A stretch of 64,000 nt of DNA from Marinobacter sp. F4216 (GCF_019931195.1 NZ_JAIOUO010000006.1:124001-188000), one strand, 5' to 3'. Shown: positions 43,643 through 53,108, counted from the stretch's first letter. Notes: a model not told the origin generated them from the letters alone. Translations and numbers: made by a program.

Positions 43643-44968
43643 CTAGTTGATTGTCTTCGAGACGGCCGGAGATGGCGGGCTGAGCAGTCCACCGGTGTCT
43701 TCCGTCTGCACGGTGAAATACCAGGTGCCCGTTGACAGACCTTCGATGGTTGCCGAGGTCTCATAGCCGGGGATAACCACCGACTGGTCCAGTGCTGTCT
43801 CGCTTGTCCCGTATTTGACCAGGTATGAGTTGATCTCGCTCAGGGCGAGAGAGGTGCCGTCGGAACGGGTGGAAGGTGCCGTCCAGCTGATGATGGCTGT
43901 TCCGGTGGTGGGTACCGGATCGGTTGTTGTGCCGCCATCGTCAACGACCGGAAAGCTTTGCGAGTCATTGATAGACGTGCCGGCCTCGTACTCCTCAAGA
44001 TTGGTAAAGCCATCGTTGTCGAGATCCGTGCTGGCATCGGCGGAGTCGAGGGGATCCAGCCCGGAGGCATACTCGAAGCCATCGGGCATGCCATCGGCGT
44101 CGGAATCCGGATTGTTTTCCCGGGTTCCGATCAGGAATTCATCCGCTGCAGAGATCAGATCGCCATCCGGGTCATTATTGCTGTCGTTCGGATCACCGGG
44201 ATTCAGGCCGTTGGCGATTTCCCAGTTGTCGTAGAGGCCATCACCGTCTTCGTCCAGGGGCGGATAAAGCTGATTGAACGCCAGGTTTTCGCTGCCATCC
44301 AGGTAACCGACGCGATAACCGAGGGAGTAGGCCTCCTGAGTGGTTTCCCCGTCGCCAAAGCCGGATTCGGACCAACTATACAGGTAATCGGTGCCGATCA
44401 CCTGTTGGGCCAGGCCAGGTCCTTCCCAGGCAACGCTGAAATGGTCCGGTCCGCCGCCCTGTTTGAAGAGAACCTCAAAATAATAGGGCTGCCCTTCCGT
44501 CAGCCTCTGGATACCGGACGCCTGGGAGCTGTATTTGCTGTAGTCCCCTTGGGAGGTTTTACCGGGCACGGTTGCGATGATCCCGGCCTGCCCTGGTTGG
44601 TCCGACGGGCTCAGCAATAACTGTGCGGCGTCGTCAGCGCTGATGAAGAACCGATAGTCTCCGGTCGCTGGTGCCATAATAAAACCCCGCACCCAGGCCC
44701 CATAGTTGTTGCCACGATTGCTCATTTCGAGCGAGGTCAGGCTTTCCACCCGGTCCGGGTTATCGGGAAATGCCGGCGTTTCGGTCAGGTTGGAAATGTC
44801 AGAGCCGCTGATGTTGTCAAAGTAACGAAACTGGACAAAACCCGGGTCGCTGGTGGTGGGGACCGCAGCGGGCGGCGGGAGGTCCCCCGGGCCGGGAGTT
44901 TGTGTGGCACAACCTGCAAAGAATGAGGCGACGACAGCCAGAAGTATCGCGGTGCTGGCTTTAACCAT
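43643..44968 (-). CDS. Lipoprotein with PA14, thrombospondin type-3 repeats and fibronectin III
   Basis: This 441-aa protein has a type II signal peptide with lipobox FAGC. A PA14 domain follows (about residues 45-185, with GAWVRGFIMAPATGDYRFFISADDAAQLLL). Several calcium-binding thrombospondin type-3 repeats (about 240-340; DEDGDGLYDNWE, DSDADGMPDGFEY, DLDNDGFTNLEEY) and a C-terminal fibronectin-type III domain (about 360-440) complete it. It is surface-exposed and probably binds glycans or mediates adhesion in a Ca-dependent way. GAGGAC lies upstream of the chosen ATG. Confidence 0.85.
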   Translation of the reverse strand: MVKASTAILLAVVASFFAGCATQTPGPGDLPPPAAVPTTSDPGFVQFRYFDNISGSDISNLTETPAFPDNPDRVESLTSLEMSNRGNNYGAWVRGFIMAPATGDYRFFISADDAAQLLLSPSDQPGQAGIIATVPGKTSQGDYSKYSSQASGIQRLTEGQPYYFEVLFKQGGGPDHFSVAWEGPGLAQQVIGTDYLYSWSESGFGDGETTQEAYSLGYRVGYLDGSENLAFNQLYPPLDEDGDGLYDNWEIANGLNPGDPNDSNNDPDGDLISAADEFLIGTRENNPDSDADGMPDGFEYASGLDPLDSADASTDLDNDGFTNLEEYEAGTSINDSQSFPVVDDGGTTTDPVPTTGTAIISWTAPSTRSDGTSLALSEINSYLVKYGTSETALDQSVVIPGYETSATIEGLSTGTWYFTVQTEDTGGLLSPPSPAVSKTIN

Positions 44969-45112
44969 GACAGCGTCCTCTGTGGGTGCTTTGAAGACAG
45001 GAACCTTACTCGTCACGGTTAAAGATGGCAGATAATGCCGATATGCACAGGGAGCGCCTAGTTCATGTGTTTATATACGAGTTCTTTTTATTCTTTTAGG
45101 TTGTCTGGTTTT

Positions 45113-45133
45113 GGCCAGGCTTGGAGCCTGGCC
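45113..45133 (-). terminator. Hairpin after the NDH-2 gene
   Basis: GGCCAGGC/GCCTGGCC forms a perfect stem 10 nt downstream of the ndh stop. It lacks a T-run, so it is terminator-like only. Confidence 0.45.
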
Positions 45134-45142
45134 ACCCTGACC

Positions 45143-46453
45143 CTAGTGCAGTTTCAGCCTCGGGTGCATGGCCCGGCTGATTTTATCCATCAGCCAGATG
45201 ACGCCTGTCCGTACGAAGCCGTGTAGCGCCACCTGATGCATGCGGTAGAGCGACACGTAAAACAACCGTGCCACCTTGCCTTCTATATACATGCTCCGCC
45301 CCGACAGGTTGCCCATCAGGTTGCCCACAGTGGTATAGCGACTGAAATTGATCAGCGAGCCGTGATCGTTGTAGACAAACGGCACGGGCTCTTTTCCCTG
45401 CAGGCGGCGAGTCAGTGTCTTGAACAGGGTATCGGCCTGTTGATGGGCGGCCTGGGCCCGGGGCGGTACCGGACGGTCGGCGTCTGGCTGCGGGCAGGCC
45501 GCGCAATCGCCGAGGGCGAAAATATCGGTGTCCTGTGTGGTTTGCAGGGTCTGCTCGACCAACAGCTGGTTGCTCTTGTTGGTTTCCAACCCGTTGAGAT
45601 TGGCCAGAAACGCGGGTGCCTTGATGCCCGCGGCCCAGATGGTCATTTCCGAAGCCAGTTCGGATCCATCCTGCATGATGATCCGGTTGGCCTTGACCTC
45701 GCTTACGGGCTGCCCGCTGTGTACCTGTACCTGCTGGCGCTCCAGTTCCCGGGTTGCCGCGGCAGACAATCTGGCCGGCAGCGCGGGCAGGATCCGGTCA
45801 GCGGCCTCGACGATGTTGATAGACACATCCGAGGGAGTCAGGTGGTTCATGCCGTAGACTGGCAGTTCCCGGGACGCCAGTCGAAGCTCCGCCGCCAGTT
45901 CCACACCGGTGGCACCGGCACCGATGATGCTGATATTCAGGGTATGGGGCCGATCGAGCTGCGCTTCGTGGTTTTTCCTGAGGAAGGCGTTGAGCATCAG
46001 GTTATGAAATCGCCGGGCCTGCTTCAGGCTGTCCAGGAACAGGCAATGGTCCTGCGCCCCCGGCGTACCGAAATCATTGGCAGTGCTGCCCACGGCAATC
46101 ACCAGGGTGTCGTACTGGAGGTGTCGTTCCGGCACCACTTCCTCACCGTCCTGGTCATGGAAGGGGGCAATCACCACTTCCTTCTTTCGGCGATCCAGGC
46201 CACACATTCGGCCCAGCTGGAACTCGTAGTGGTGCTTGCGGGCGTGGGCCCGGTAGTTGATCTCGTTGGCGTTGGCGTCCAGGGAGCCGGAGGCGACTTC
46301 GTGCAGCAGGGGCTTCCAGACGTGGGTCAGGCCGGCGTCTACCAGCGTGATGCGCGCCTTGCGTTTCTTGCCCAGTTTGTTGCCCAGCCGGGTGACCAGT
46401 TCCAATCCGCCTGCGCCGCCACCCACCACCACGATGTGCTGAAGGTTATCCAT
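45143..46453 (-). CDS. ndh: Type II NADH dehydrogenase (NDH-2)
   Basis: This 436-aa FAD-dependent protein has two Rossmann motifs, VVVGGGAGGLELVTRLG (residues 8-24) for FAD and SIIGAGATGVELAAEL (about 165-180) for NADH. IFALGDCAA contacts FAD. The C-terminal amphipathic region (FYVSLYRMHQVALHGFVRTGVIWLMDKIS) is the membrane-binding helix of NDH-2 enzymes, which pass electrons to quinone without pumping protons. The start at ATG 46453 (MDNLQHIVVVGGG) puts the FAD motif at the N-terminus, as is usual; the longer frame is not supported. Confidence 0.92.
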   Translation of the reverse strand: MDNLQHIVVVGGGAGGLELVTRLGNKLGKKRKARITLVDAGLTHVWKPLLHEVASGSLDANANEINYRAHARKHHYEFQLGRMCGLDRRKKEVVIAPFHDQDGEEVVPERHLQYDTLVIAVGSTANDFGTPGAQDHCLFLDSLKQARRFHNLMLNAFLRKNHEAQLDRPHTLNISIIGAGATGVELAAELRLASRELPVYGMNHLTPSDVSINIVEAADRILPALPARLSAAATRELERQQVQVHSGQPVSEVKANRIIMQDGSELASEMTIWAAGIKAPAFLANLNGLETNKSNQLLVEQTLQTTQDTDIFALGDCAACPQPDADRPVPPRAQAAHQQADTLFKTLTRRLQGKEPVPFVYNDHGSLINFSRYTTVGNLMGNLSGRSMYIEGKVARLFYVSLYRMHQVALHGFVRTGVIWLMDKISRAMHPRLKLH

Positions 46454-46621
46454 AGTGTCCGATCCAGAAGTGAAAAGAGGCAAACGCTCTGGGACCAAAA
46501 CGCTTGGCTGTTATCACTCGGCATTGTCGGGAAAGGGTGGGTGTGGGCTGAGGGGGCTATAGTAGCCTGCCGATGCAAGTGGGCACAATTGGCGACCGGT
46601 GCCGCTTCTGCCGGGCCGGGT

Positions 46622-47227
46622 TCAGTGCCGGGCCCGGTAGGCGTCCAGTATGGCTGACACGTCGCTGGCCAGTTCTGTCAGTTCTTCCGGACTCAGGCCT
46701 CGTTCGGCCATGGAACGGAGGCCCACGATCTGAGCCTGGATCAGGCGGGCCAGGCGCTCGCAATCGGTATGGTCGGCCAGCTCGCCCGCCATTTTGGCCT
46801 GTTCCAGCGCTTCAGCCAGTGCCTTGCGGACGTCCGCCAGAATCTGCTCGGCCTGCCCGGCCAGTTCCGGGTGGGTCCGGCTCGATTCCAGCAGGGTCTT
46901 GATGATCATGCAGGCCCGTGCCGGTTTGTCGGCGGACGCTGATGCGGTGCCTGCCATTGCACGCAGATAGGTCTGCAGGCCATCGACGATGGACTCCGAG
47001 CTCTCCAGATACCCCATCAGCTCTAGCCGACCCTGATCCGCGTAGGTGGCCAGGGCCTCGGCAAACAATCCGTCCTTGCTGCCAAAGGCGGCGTAAATGC
47101 TGCCGGGACGGAGATCCAGGGCCTGCTCGATCTGTTTCATGGAGCTGCCGTGGTAACCGCGATCCCAGAACAGCGAGATGGCTTTATTCAGCAATGTTGG
47201 TCTGTCGTACCGGGCTTGTCGGGCCAT
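46622..47227 (-). CDS. TetR-family repressor of the adjacent AhpD-like genes
   Basis: This 201-aa protein (from ATG 47227) has the TetR N-terminal helix-turn-helix (LNKAISLFWDRGYHGSSMKQIEQALDLRPGSIYAAFGSKDGLF) and a helical ligand domain of the TetR_C type. It is divergent from the first AhpD-like gene, and the 113 bp between them carry three related palindromes. ATG 47239 is an alternative start. A TTG at 47266 is rejected because it lies inside an operator. The inducer is unknown. Confidence 0.9.
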   Translation of the reverse strand: MARQARYDRPTLLNKAISLFWDRGYHGSSMKQIEQALDLRPGSIYAAFGSKDGLFAEALATYADQGRLELMGYLESSESIVDGLQTYLRAMAGTASASADKPARACMIIKTLLESSRTHPELAGQAEQILADVRKALAEALEQAKMAGELADHTDCERLARLIQAQIVGLRSMAERGLSPEELTELASDVSAILDAYRARH

Positions 47228-47250
47228 ATCCGTGATCATCAGATTATTTG

Positions 47251-47326
47251 TTGAATGCTCACTCAATTATAACTTGAATGATCGCTCAAAAATAGTTAGG
47301 GTTCGCGTTGTTGAGCGATCATTCAA
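47251..47326. promoter_or_regulatory. Three TetR operators
   Basis: TTGAATGCTCACTCAA (47251-47266), TTGAATGATCGCTCAA (47274-47289) and TTGAGCGATCATTCAA (47311-47326) share a TTGA-N8-TCAA frame. The third is the exact reverse complement of the second. They lie between the tetR and AhpD-like start codons and would allow one protein to control both directions. Confidence 0.85.
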
Positions 47327-47340
47327 GAAAGGAGAGCGAC

Positions 47341-47895
47341 ATGACAGACTTTACCCTGCACGATATCGATTCCGCGCCAGAGCAATCCAAACCGCTGCTG
47401 GATAAATCTCAGAAGGCGTTCGGGATGATTCCCAATCTGCACGCGGTTATGGCTGAGGCCCCGGGTCTTCTCGATGGCTATCAGAAACTGCATGAACTGG
47501 TTCTGGGCAGCAGCTTTGACAACGACGAGACCACCGTCGTGTGGCAGACCATCAACGTGGAGCATGCCTGCCATTACTGTGTCCCCGCGCATACCGGCAT
47601 TGCCAAGAGCATGAAGGTCTCGGACGAGATCACAAACGCCCTGCGGGACGAAACACCACTGCCCAGCGACAAGCTGGAAGCCCTGCGCACCTTCACCCTG
47701 GCGGTCGTTCGAAAGCGTGGTGAAGTCAACGGCGAAGATCTGGACGCTTTCTACGGTGCCGGTTACAGCCAGCGGCAGGTGCTGGAAATCATTCTGGTGC
47801 TGTCCCAGAAGGTGATGAGCAACTACGTCAATCACATCGCCGAGACACCGGTGGATGAGCCGTTCAAGCCCTTCGCATGGCAGAAAGCGAAGTAA
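47341..47895 (+). CDS. AhpD-like/carboxymuconolactone decarboxylase family protein, copy 1
   Basis: This 184-aa helical protein has the redox-active motif EHACHYCVPAHT (CxxC plus His), which in AhpD-type proteins gives peroxidase or disulfide-reductase activity. The second half repeats the helical pattern around VVRKRGEVNGEDLDAFY. AAAGGAGAG precedes the ATG. It is directly behind the TetR operators. A paralogue about three-quarters identical by eye follows 224 bp downstream. The substrate is unknown; a role in response to reactive electrophiles or quinones would fit TetR control. Confidence 0.88.
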   Translation: MTDFTLHDIDSAPEQSKPLLDKSQKAFGMIPNLHAVMAEAPGLLDGYQKLHELVLGSSFDNDETTVVWQTINVEHACHYCVPAHTGIAKSMKVSDEITNALRDETPLPSDKLEALRTFTLAVVRKRGEVNGEDLDAFYGAGYSQRQVLEIILVLSQKVMSNYVNHIAETPVDEPFKPFAWQKAK

Positions 47896-48119
47896 TAGCC
47901 CGGCAATCGGGTGCTTAAACCGGCGCCTCGGTCGGGGCGCCGCCTTCCAGGCCGGGCGGCTTTCGCCCGGTCAATCCATCTCCCTCCCCCTGCACTGACA
48001 GAACTCGTTGAACGACCGGACCATCTATCCGGATCAGGAACCGGTTGGCGGTTGGGCCGGGATTCCCGTGCCATACTGCTTTGAGGTCAGATGGGTGTAT
48101 CGAATGTGAGGAGGCGGTG

Positions 48120-48671
48120 ATGAATGACTTTACACTGCACGATCTGAATTCCGCGCCGGAAGAATCCAAACCCCTGCTGGAACAATCCTGCCGGGTGTTC
48201 GGCATGATTCCGGGCCTGCACGCGGTGATGGCCGAGGCGCCGGGTGTACTGAACGCCTACCAGACTCTGCATGAGCTGGTGATGGTCAGCAGTTTCGATA
48301 ACGACGAGCGCACCGTGGTCTGGCAATCCATCAATGTGGAACACGCCTGTCATTATTGTGTGCCGGCCCATACGGGTATCGCCAGGAGTATGCAGGTGTC
48401 CGAGGGGCTGATTGAAGCGCTGCGCAACGAGAGCCCGTTGCCCACCCCGAAACTGGAAACGTTGCGAGCCTTTACCCTGGCGGTGGTGCGCAAGCGTGGG
48501 AAAGTCAGCCGTGAGGATCTGGATGCCTTTTACAAGGCCGGCTACGGCAACCGGCAGGTGATGGAAGTAATCCTTATCTTGTCTCAGAAAGTGATGAGTA
48601 ACTACATCAATCACATCGCCGAGACCCCCATCGACGAGCCTTTCCGACCCTTTGAATGGAAGAAGGAATGA
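48120..48671 (+). CDS. AhpD-like/carboxymuconolactone decarboxylase family protein, copy 2
   Basis: This 183-aa tandem paralogue keeps the CxxC-H motif EHACHYCVPAHT unchanged. The differences from copy 1 lie mainly in surface helices. GAGGAGG precedes the ATG. The 224-bp gap between the copies contains two GC-rich hairpins (around 47921-47942 and 47953-47972) and no TetR operator. This copy is therefore either read through from copy 1 or driven independently. Confidence 0.88.
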   Translation: MNDFTLHDLNSAPEESKPLLEQSCRVFGMIPGLHAVMAEAPGVLNAYQTLHELVMVSSFDNDERTVVWQSINVEHACHYCVPAHTGIARSMQVSEGLIEALRNESPLPTPKLETLRAFTLAVVRKRGKVSREDLDAFYKAGYGNRQVMEVILILSQKVMSNYINHIAETPIDEPFRPFEWKKE

Positions 48672-48714
48672 TTGGTATGGAAGGAAACATCCGTTCAGGA
48701 GGGACCACCAGACT

Positions 48715-49275
48715 ATGAAAATCGCGGTGTACTGCGGCTCCCGCACGGGCAATCACGCCCGGTTTGCCGAAAAGGCCGCCGAGTTGGGCGCCTTCTTTGG
48801 GCACAATGGTATTGATCTGGTCTTCGGTGGCGGTCACGTAGGGCTGATGGGCATTGTCGCTGACTCGGTGCTGGCCAATGGCGGCAAGGTTTACGGGGTT
48901 ATTCCCGAACACCTCCGGAACCAGGAACTTGCGCACAGCAGTCTTACCGAACTGTTTGTTGTCCGGGACATGCATGAGCGCAAGGCCAAGATGGCGGAAC
49001 TGGCCGATGGCTTTGTTGCCCTGCCCGGGGGCATCGGCACGCTGGAAGAAATCTTCGAAGCCTGGACCTGGGGCCAGCTTGGCCTGCACAAGAAACCCTG
49101 CGCCTTCTACAACGTGGACGGCTTTTACGATCATCTGCTGGACATGGCGGGCACCATGGCCGCAGCCGGTTTTTTAAGGCAGGAATACATCGACATGCTG
49201 GTGCTCACGGACACACCGGAGCAGTTGCTGATGGCTTTCCGCAACTACACGGCACCCCACGACAAATGGGGCTGA
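48715..49275 (+). CDS. LOG-family cytokinin-type nucleoside 5'-monophosphate phosphoribohydrolase
   Basis: This 186-aa Rossmann-like protein has the family's motifs VYCGSRTGN, FGGGHVGLMGIVADSVL and the signature ALPGGIGTLEEIFEAWTW (PGGxGTxxE). Members release the base from cytokinin nucleotides or hydrolyse purine nucleotides; the bacterial role is mostly uncharacterised. AGGAGGGA lies upstream of the ATG. It follows the AhpD-like pair by 43 nt and could be in the same operon. Confidence 0.9.
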   Translation: MKIAVYCGSRTGNHARFAEKAAELGAFFGHNGIDLVFGGGHVGLMGIVADSVLANGGKVYGVIPEHLRNQELAHSSLTELFVVRDMHERKAKMAELADGFVALPGGIGTLEEIFEAWTWGQLGLHKKPCAFYNVDGFYDHLLDMAGTMAAAGFLRQEYIDMLVLTDTPEQLLMAFRNYTAPHDKWG

Positions 49276-49310
49276 TCTGACCATCACGCCCAGAGGAGGG
49301 GCCTTGTTGC

Positions 49311-50702
49311 GTGCTGGAGCTGGTTGAAGGCGTCGGAGAATTTGTCTGGGGTCCCTTGACCATTCTGTTGCTGGTGGGAACCGGCCTCTACCTCACCGTT
49401 CGCCTTCGCTTTATTCAGCTTTTTCGCCTCTGGCTGTCCCTGCGCATTGTCAGTGGCCGGGATGCCGAAACCTCCCGGGCGGGTGAACTCAGCCACTTCA
49501 GTGCATTGACCGTCGCCCTCTCCGCCGCCATTGGCAATGGCAACATTGCCGGTGTCGCCACCGCCATCGCCCTGGGCGGCCCCGGTGCCATTTTCTGGAT
49601 GTGGGTGACCGCAGTCGTCGGCATGGCAACGGTGTTCGCCAGCACCACCCTGGCGCTGGTCTATCGCACCTATGACCCGAAAACGGGCTATGCCGGCGGC
49701 CCCATGTACTACATCGAGCGTGGCCTTGGCCCGCGCTGGAAGCCAATGGCCCGGTTTTTTGCCTTCTGCGCAATACTGGCGGCCTTTGGCACCGGCAACA
49801 TGGTGGAGGCCAACTCGGTGGCCGATACCCTGGAGTTCTCGCTTCGAGACGTTTTGGCGTATGCACCGGACGAGGCCAACGTCCTAGGTGTCAAGCTGGG
49901 CATCGGCGTGGTGTACGCCGTCCTGATCTGGCTGGTGATCGTCGGCGGTATTCGCCGCATTGGCAAGGTGGTGTCCCGACTGGTGCCTCTGATGTTCGTG
50001 GTCTACGTGGGCAGTGCCCTGGTGGTGTTGGGCATTCATGTGGATCGCATTCCCGGTGCCCTGGCCTTGATACTCGGTGACGCCTTCACCGGAACGGCGG
50101 CCACTGGCGGCTTCGCTGGCGCGGCAGTGATGACCACGATCCAGTTCGGGGTGGCAAGGGGGGTGTTCAGTAACGAGGCGGGACTGGGCACCACCCCCAT
50201 GGCCATGGCCGCGACCCGTTCCGATGAACCGGTGCGGGCCGGGCTGGTAGCCATGAACGGGCCGCTGTTCGACACGCTGGTAGTGTGCACGATTACTGCC
50301 CTGGTGATTATTACCACGGGCGTATGGACCACTGGCGTCAGTGGCTCCGAACTCACTACCATGGCGTTCAATGCAGCGGTACCGGATCTGGGCAAGCTCG
50401 CCGTCACGCTCTCGTTGCTGTTCTTCTCGTTTTCCAGTGTGGTGGGCTGGAGCGTCTACGGCGAACGGGGTACCGGATACCTGTTCGGGTCGGAACGAAT
50501 TACCCTTTACCGAAACCTGTTCTGCTGTCTGCTGCCGGTCGGGGCTGTGATGGATCTGGAGTTGATCTGGGGCCTGTGCGACATTGCAAACGGCCTGATG
50601 GCGATTCCCAACCTGATTGCCATCGTTCTGTTGTCGCCCCTTGTGGTCCGGCTCACTCGGGAGTATTTCAGAACCCGCAGCCTCTCCGTGTCGCAGGATT
50701 GA
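49311..50702 (+). CDS. Alanine/glycine:cation symporter (AGCS family)
   Basis: This 463-aa protein has about eleven transmembrane helices. AGCS signatures include LSAAIGNGNIAGVATAIALGGPGAIFWMWV, TGYAGGPMYYIERGLG, and FSNEAGLGTTPMAMAAT, which contains sodium-ligand residues. It imports small neutral amino acids with Na+. It begins with GTG, with AGGAGGGG about 9 nt upstream. Confidence 0.93.
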   Translation: MLELVEGVGEFVWGPLTILLLVGTGLYLTVRLRFIQLFRLWLSLRIVSGRDAETSRAGELSHFSALTVALSAAIGNGNIAGVATAIALGGPGAIFWMWVTAVVGMATVFASTTLALVYRTYDPKTGYAGGPMYYIERGLGPRWKPMARFFAFCAILAAFGTGNMVEANSVADTLEFSLRDVLAYAPDEANVLGVKLGIGVVYAVLIWLVIVGGIRRIGKVVSRLVPLMFVVYVGSALVVLGIHVDRIPGALALILGDAFTGTAATGGFAGAAVMTTIQFGVARGVFSNEAGLGTTPMAMAATRSDEPVRAGLVAMNGPLFDTLVVCTITALVIITTGVWTTGVSGSELTTMAFNAAVPDLGKLAVTLSLLFFSFSSVVGWSVYGERGTGYLFGSERITLYRNLFCCLLPVGAVMDLELIWGLCDIANGLMAIPNLIAIVLLSPLVVRLTREYFRTRSLSVSQD

Positions 50703-50713
50703 AGGTTTCCGGA

Positions 50714-50890
50714 TTATTCCCCGGCTTCCCGGGCCTGCTTGAGCTTTTCCAGTTTCTCGTGCAGCAACTGCTCCAGTTTGATCAGCTGCTCACGGTTTTT
50801 CTCGTTGGGTTTGTTGGTGTACAGGTCCACGTAGGTCTGGGTCACCGAACTCAGAATGGGATGCAGTTTTTTATAGTCTTCGTCGGCCAT
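50714..50890 (-). CDS. Small coiled-coil protein, 58 aa
   Basis: This short gene reads MADEDYKKLHPILSSVTQTY at its start and ends in a charged heptad helix (LIKLEQLLHEKLEKLKQAR) that should form a coiled coil. GGGGAGGATCC lies 9 nt before the ATG, a strong ribosome site. It is convergent with the AGCS symporter. No signal peptide or membrane segment is present. I know no family for it; the ribosome site and clean helical coding support that it is real. Confidence 0.65.
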   Translation of the reverse strand: MADEDYKKLHPILSSVTQTYVDLYTNKPNEKNREQLIKLEQLLHEKLEKLKQAREAGE

Positions 50891-51112
50891 GGCTGGATCC
50901 TCCCCGGGGGCTTCAATCTGTTCAACTATGGCTCATTCGCCGGCATGATCAAGTTGGTCCGCCCAGGCGGGAGAAGGTTCCGGCTCATTGGCGTGTGCAT
51001 CCCGGCGGCTCTCCGGTGACCAAACGGTGTATGCTTTTGGCAGAGTGGGTTCCGAGCCCGCTGACGATCTCGCGCAGAACAGCAACAAAAGTGACAAGGG
51101 ATTGAACCAAGA

Positions 51113-52333
51113 ATGTCCACAACAACCCCATCCCCCTCTTCCCCCATGGCTCTGGAGAACATCCGGGTTCTGGAGCTGGGTCAGCTGATTGCCGGCCCCT
51201 ATTGTGGCCAGATCCTGGCCGATTTCGGTGCCGAGGTGATCAAGATTGAACCGCCCGGCAAGGGCGATGCCATGCGCCAGTGGGGGACCGAAGATCAACA
51301 CGGCGACCCGATCTGGTGGAACGTGATTGGTCGCAACAAGAAGTCCGTGACCCTGGATCTGCGCCAGCCGGAGGGCCAGGAACTCCTGAAGGAGCTGGTG
51401 GCCAAAGCGGACGTGCTGATCGAGAACTTCCGACCCGGCACCATGGAAAAATGGGGCCTGGGTTATGACGTGCTGTCCGCCTTGAACCGTAGACTGGTGA
51501 TGGTCCGGGTCACCGGTTTTGGGCAGGACGGACCCTATGCCAGGCGGGCAGGCTTTGCCGCCGTCTGCGAGGCCATGGGCGGGTTGCGCTACATCAGCGG
51601 TTACCCGGACCGGCCCCCGGTGCGGGTGGGTATTTCTCTTGGCGACTCGCTGGCGGGACTGCACGGAGCCCTCGGCGCGCTGGTGGCGCTGCAAAACCGG
51701 GAACGGACCGGCAAAGGGCAGATGGTCGACAGCGCCATCTACGAATCGGTACTGGCGATGATGGAGAGCTTGATCCCGGACTACGCCCGGGCGGGCAAGG
51801 TGCGGGAGCGGAGTGGCAGCTTCCTGCCAGGTCTGGCACCGTCCAACGCCTATCCGACCCGTGACGGCCGTGATGTGGTCATTGGCGCCAATCAGGACAC
51901 GGTGTTTGCCCGCCTGTGCAACGCCATGGGGCAGCCGACGCTGGCAGACCATCCGGATTACGCTACTCATCGGGCGCGGGGCGAGAACCAGCTGGCCATT
52001 GATGATCTGGTGGCGGCCTGGACCCGTCAGCATGACGCCCAGCAGATTGTCGATGTACTGGCAGAGGCCGGCGTTCCGGCCGGTCTGGTCTACCGTGCAC
52101 CGGAAATGCTGGACGACCCCCATTTCCGGGCGCGCGACAGCATCGTTGAAGTCCCCGACCGTCATGGCGACCCACTGCCCATGCAACAGGTGTTTCCCCG
52201 CCTGTCCGATACCCCGGGGCGGGTTCGGCACGTGGGTGTCGCACTTGGCGCCCATACCGACGAGGTTCTCAGTTCTATTCTGGGGCTGGACGAGGCACGT
52301 CGGGAAGAACTCAGGGACAAGCGGGTGATCTGA
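51113..52333 (+). CDS. CaiB/BaiF-family (class III) CoA-transferase
   Basis: This 406-aa protein has the family start ENIRVLELGQLIAGPYCGQILADFGAEVIKIEPPGKGD and NKKSVTLDLRQPEGQELL. The catalytic aspartate is in GQMVDSAIYESVLAMME (about residue 205). It transfers CoA between an organic acid and a CoA-thioester. No dedicated pathway genes flank it, so the substrate is open. The ribosome site is weak (GGGATTGAACCAAG). Confidence 0.92.
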   Translation: MSTTTPSPSSPMALENIRVLELGQLIAGPYCGQILADFGAEVIKIEPPGKGDAMRQWGTEDQHGDPIWWNVIGRNKKSVTLDLRQPEGQELLKELVAKADVLIENFRPGTMEKWGLGYDVLSALNRRLVMVRVTGFGQDGPYARRAGFAAVCEAMGGLRYISGYPDRPPVRVGISLGDSLAGLHGALGALVALQNRERTGKGQMVDSAIYESVLAMMESLIPDYARAGKVRERSGSFLPGLAPSNAYPTRDGRDVVIGANQDTVFARLCNAMGQPTLADHPDYATHRARGENQLAIDDLVAAWTRQHDAQQIVDVLAEAGVPAGLVYRAPEMLDDPHFRARDSIVEVPDRHGDPLPMQQVFPRLSDTPGRVRHVGVALGAHTDEVLSSILGLDEARREELRDKRVI

Positions 52334-52484
52334 CGCGGGTGGTTGTGGTCTGTCATTCGGATCTTCCGGGCTCTGCTAATCTGGACAACAGGCGGACGCC
52401 ATTGATACAACCGGGTGTGGTCAATTCCGGTGTGGCCTTCGGGGCCGGCCGACTGGCGTCTGACAATCAACAGGAGGGATGGTT

Positions 52485-53108
52485 GTGAAACTAGAAGTCC
52501 GAGGTATTGAGGATGGGCAGCCGATTCCGGAGCGATTTGCGTTCGGAGTCTACAGTTCGACCGATCACATGAGCTTTGGCCCGAACAAGAATCCGGAACT
52601 GGTGTGGGACCAGGTTCCCGACGGCACCAGGAGCTTTGCGGTGATCATGTTCGATCCGGATGTGCCCAGTGTTGCCGACGATGTGAACAAGGAAGGCCGG
52701 ACGGTCGCCGCGGATTTACCCCGGGTGGACTTCTTCCACTGGCTGCTGGTGGATATTCCGGCAGATACCCGCCGTATCCCCGAAGGCGAGGACAGCGATG
52801 GCGTCGCCCCGAAAGGAAAAGCGGGTGGCCCCGGTCCGATCGGCGTCCGTGGGGTGAACAACTACACCCAGTTTCTCGCCGGCAACCCGGACATGGGTGG
52901 TACCTATTGCGGATACGACGGCCCCTGCCCACCGTGGAATGATGAAATCATTCACCATTATCACTTCGAGATTTTTGCCCTGGATGTGGACAGCCTGGGC
53001 CTTGAAGGTGAATTCGATGGCAATGCGGTGCGCGAGGCCATGAAAGGGCACGTGCTCGACAGTGCGCGAGTCACCGGTACCTACACCCTGAACCCGGATC
53101 TTCGCTGA
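52485..53108 (+). CDS. YbhB/YbcL-type phosphatidylethanolamine-binding (Raf kinase inhibitor-like) protein
   Basis: This 207-aa PEBP protein has the family's DPDVP motif (MFDPDVPSVADD), a FFHWLLVDIP strand and GYDGPCPPWNDEIIHHYHFEIFALD (GxPP/H ligand-site equivalent). An AGGAGGG ribosome site ends one base before an ATG at 52479. The GTG at 52485 is therefore at proper spacing and is taken as the start. It is cytoplasmic, function unknown, and monocistronic. Confidence 0.88.
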   Translation: MKLEVRGIEDGQPIPERFAFGVYSSTDHMSFGPNKNPELVWDQVPDGTRSFAVIMFDPDVPSVADDVNKEGRTVAADLPRVDFFHWLLVDIPADTRRIPEGEDSDGVAPKGKAGGPGPIGVRGVNNYTQFLAGNPDMGGTYCGYDGPCPPWNDEIIHHYHFEIFALDVDSLGLEGEFDGNAVREAMKGHVLDSARVTGTYTLNPDLR

